The translations under genes were made by a program, and so were the position numbers. A model generated the notes under the pieces. It was not told the DNA's origin. It did not search any database and worked only from the letters and a program-made list of their open reading frames with translations. From Hydractinia symbiolongicarpus (Eukaryota > Cnidaria > Hydrozoa > Anthoathecata > Hydractiniidae), in contig NC_079876.1 of assembly GCF_029227915.1 (NCBI RefSeq), positions 34,889,828-34,953,827 of the forward strand: a DNA stretch of 64,000 nt, written 5' to 3'. Of the stretch, positions 61,660 through 64,000 are shown piece by piece. Numbering within the stretch: the stretch's first letter is position 1; every line of letters starts with the position of its first letter.

Positions 61660-63680
61660 AGTACCCAGGGAGTAAACTCATTTCCCGAACGATTTTTTCT
61701 ATTATTTTTTCACCACTAAAACCCATGAGACTTGTAGTTTTCAAAAATGTTTTCATTTTTGATGAGACGCTGAATAAAAGATGTTTAATGGCCGGCAAAC
61801 GAAAACCCGCGATTTCCCGTAAATCCCGGGCTTGGCCCGTATGGTCAAAAGTATACAAAGAAAGTACCCAGGGAGTAAACTCATTTCCTGAACGGTTTTT
61901 TAAATTAGTTTTTCACCACTAAAACGCATGAGACTTGTAGTTTTCAAAAATGTTTTCATTTTGGATGAGACGCTGAATAAAAGAAGTTTAATCGCCGGCA
62001 AACCAAAACCCGCGATTTCCCCTAAATCCCGGACTCGGCCCGTGAAGTCAAAAGTATACAAAAAAAGTACCCAGGGAGTAAACTCATTTCCCGAACGGTT
62101 TTTTAAATTAGTTTTTCACCACTAAAGCGCATGAGACTTGTAGCTTTCAAAAATGTTTTCATTTTGGATGAGACGCTGAATAAAAGAAGTTTAATCGCCG
62201 GCAAAAAAACCCCGCGATTTCCCGTAAATCCCGGACTCGGCCCGTGAAGTCAAAAGTATACAAAAAAAGTACCCAGGGAGGAAACTCATTTCCCGAACGA
62301 TTTTTTAAGTTATTTTTTCAGCACTAAAACGCATGAGACTTGTAGTTTTCAAAAATGTTTTCATTTTTGATGAGACGCTGAATAAAAGAAGTTTAATCGC
62401 TGGCAAACGAAAACCCGCGATTTCCCGTAAATCCTAGACTGGGCCCGCATAATCAAAAGTATACAAAGAAAGTACCCAGGGAGTAAACTCATTTCCCGAA
62501 CGGTTTTTTAAATTAGTTTTTCACCACTAAAACGCATGAGACTTGTAGTTTTCAAAAATGTTTTCATTTTGGATGAGACGCTGAATAAAAGAAGTTTAAT
62601 TGCCGGCAAAAAAACCCCGCGATTTCCCGTAAATCCCGGACTCGGCCCGTGAAGTCAAAAGTATACAAAAAAGTACCCAGGGAGTGAACTCATTTCCCGA
62701 ACGATTTTTTCTATTATTTTTTAACCACTAAAACCCATGAGACTTGTAGTTTTCAAAAATGTTTTCATTTTTGATGAGACGCTGAATAAAAGATGTTTAA
62801 TGGCCGGCAAACGAAAACCCGCGATTTCCCGTAAACCCCGGGCTTGGCCCGTATGGTCAAAAGTATACAAAGAAAGTACCCAGGGAGTAAACTCATTTCC
62901 CGAACGGTTTTTTAAATTAGTTTTTCACCACTAAAACGCATGAGACTTGTAGTTTTCAAAAATGTTTTCATTTTGGATGAGACGCTGAATAAAAGAAGTT
63001 TAATCGCCGGCAAACCAAAACCCGCGATTTCCCCTAAATCCCGGACTCGGCCCGTGAAGTCAAAAGTATACAAAAAAAGTACCCAGGGAGTAAACTCATT
63101 TCCCGAACGGTTTTTTAAATTAGTTTTTCACCACTAAAGCGCATGAGACTTGTAGCTTTCAAAAATGTTTTCATTTTGGATGAGACGCTGAATAAAAGAA
63201 GTTTAATCGCCGGCAAAAAAACCCCGCGATTTCCCGTAAATCCCGGACTCGGCCCGTGAAGTCAAAAGTATACAAAAAAAGTACCCAGGGAGGAAACTCA
63301 TTTCCCGAACGATTTTTTAAATTATTTTCTCAGCACTAAAACGCATGAGACTTGTAGTTTTCAAAAATGTTTTCATTTTTGATGAGACGCTGAATAAAAG
63401 AAGTTTAATCGCTGGCAAACGAAAACCCGCGATTTCCCCTAAATCCCGGACACGACCCGCATAATCAAAAGTATACAAAGAAAGTACCCAGGGAGTAAAC
63501 TCATTTCCCGAACGGTTTTTTAAATTAGTTTTTCACCACTAAAACGCATGATACTTGTAGTTTTCAAAAATGTTTTCATTTTGGATGAGACGCTGAATAA
63601 AAGAAGTTTAATCGCCGGCAAAAAAACCCCGCGATTTCCCGTAAATCCCGGACTCGGCCCGTGAAGTCAAAAGTATACAA
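61660..63680. repeat. B five-monomer tandem duplication (1,012-bp offset)
   Basis: GATTTTTTCTATTA occurs at 61,691 and 62,703. The ORF-like 65-codon stretches at 61,725 and 61,928 recur at 62,737 and 62,940. The GATGTTTAATGGCCGGC and CATGAGACTTGTAGCTTTC monomers are shared. Similarity weakens toward the end, where the C-run class differs. Confidence 0.85.
63222..63255 (-). other. Four-run G motif on the minus strand of a B monomer
   Basis: On the plus strand four C-runs (63,222-63,225; 63,233-63,235; 63,242-63,244; 63,253-63,255) are separated by 7, 6 and 8 bases. The minus strand therefore has four G-runs of three or more. The last loop is one base beyond the usual 7-base limit, so folding is uncertain. 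Many monomers of the CTCGGCCCGTGAAGTC and CTCGGCCCGTATAGTC classes share it; the ACACGACACG class lacks the fourth run. Confidence 0.55.
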
Positions 63681-64000
63681 AAAAGTACCCAGGGAGTAAA
63701 CTCATTTCCCGAACGGTTTTTTAAATTAGTTTTTCACCACTAAAACGCATGAGACTTGTAGTTCTCAAAAATGTTTTCATTTTGGATGAGACGCTGAATA
63801 AAAGAAGTTTTATCGCCGGCAAAAAACCCCCGCGATTTCCCGTAAATCCCGGACTCGGCCCGTGAAGTCAAAAGTATACAAAAAAAGTACCCAGGGAGTA
63901 AACTCATTTCCCGAACGATTTTTTAAATTATTTTCTCAGCACTAAAACGCATGAGACTTGTAGTTTTCAAAAATGTTTTCATTTTTGATGAGACGCTGAA

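Larger units (their letters stand above)
43210..64000. repeat. Satellite B tandem array (about 203-bp monomer)
   Basis: About 102 head-to-tail copies in one orientation; the array runs off the window. Landmark order: CATGAGACTTGTAGTTTTC, an 8-4-8 inverted repeat, GATGAGACGCTGAATAAAAG, TTTAATCGCCGGC, a C-run segment ending CTCGGCCCGT, GTCAAAAGTATACAAA, GTACCCAGGGAGTAAACTC, TTTCCCGAACG, a T-rich tract and CACCACTAAAAC. Variant classes differ at the C-run segment: CAAACGAAAACCCGCG, CAAAAAAACCCCGCG (1 bp shorter), GCGAAATCTTCTAAATCCC, and AGACTGGGCCCGCATAATC. They also differ by ATTTTTGATGAG against ATTTTGGATGAG. No monomer is inverted and no foreign insertion was seen. Function unknown; a structural chromosomal satellite is inferred. 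Confidence 0.96.

Noticed and set aside
43358-63137. A 65-codon plus-strand open frame starting MRLVVFKNVF, present in many B monomers and covering 198 of about 203 bp
   Set aside because: It exists because the repeat exists. The CAAAAAAACCCCGCG class has a 1-bp deletion against CAAACGAAAACCCGCG and breaks the frame in many copies. The 203-bp period is not a multiple of three. No ribosome-binding, promoter, splice or domain signal is seen, and the peptide resembles no family I recognise.
43210-64000. A mammalian-type CENP-B box in satellite B (TTCG...CGGG on either strand)
   Set aside because: I found CCCG and CGAA elements but none with the required spacing and central base. The same check in A gave none.
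1-64000. CRISPR array, because of regular direct repeats
   Set aside because: The whole 203-bp or 370-bp unit repeats with no unique spacers, far longer than CRISPR repeats, and no cas genes are present.

Overview
This 64 kb window is entirely tandemly repeated (satellite) DNA. I see no protein-coding gene, tRNA, rRNA, transposase or other unique sequence. Homogeneous satellite arrays this long, with nested higher-order repeats (HORs), point to a eukaryotic nuclear genome, most likely centromeric, pericentromeric or other constitutive heterochromatin. I cannot name the organism or match either repeat to a known family from memory. CpG dinucleotides survive in most copies, which hints weakly at a germline without heavy CpG methylation, such as many invertebrates.

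Layout. (1) 1-43,209 is satellite A, monomer about 368-373 bp, roughly 116 copies, all in one orientation. It has two subfamilies. A1 (1-about 26,134) has a 373-bp monomer with GCGC-rich palindromes. A2 (about 26,135-43,209) has a clearly different consensus with new GGTACC and ACCAATTGGT palindromes. The A1/A2 change occurs inside one monomer near 26,107-26,135. (2) 43,210-64,000 is satellite B, monomer about 203 bp, roughly 102 copies, same orientation throughout. The A/B junction at 43,209/43,210 is abrupt, with no transposon or unique spacer.

Both arrays are mosaics of segmental duplications. A contains a clean 743-bp dimer HOR repeated four times (21,121-24,092), a 1,116-bp trimer duplication, several four-monomer periods (1,472 and 1,487 bp) and blocks copied 4.1 kb and 7.1 kb apart. 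B contains nested duplications of nine (1,824 and 1,826 bp), five (1,016 and 1,012 bp), fifteen (3,034 bp) and six monomers (1,207 bp). A few monomers carry internal deletions of 191, 109, 184, 224, 55 and 44 bp. Two of these remove almost exactly half an A monomer.

The most interesting signal is that A and B, which look unrelated overall, share a core. A 50-bp stretch matches at 35 of 50 positions without gaps in the copies I compared, including a 28-bp block at 24 of 28. A second short collinear block follows it. The A-to-B switch lies between these two blocks. In B the core holds a perfect 8-4-8 inverted repeat. B also carries, between the two shared blocks, a segment with four C-runs per monomer (a possible G-quadruplex on the minus strand). 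This suggests the two satellites are related by descent around a conserved box, possibly a protein-binding site. It is a hypothesis from reading by eye, not a computed alignment. The short open reading frames repeated once per monomer are by-products of the repeat.
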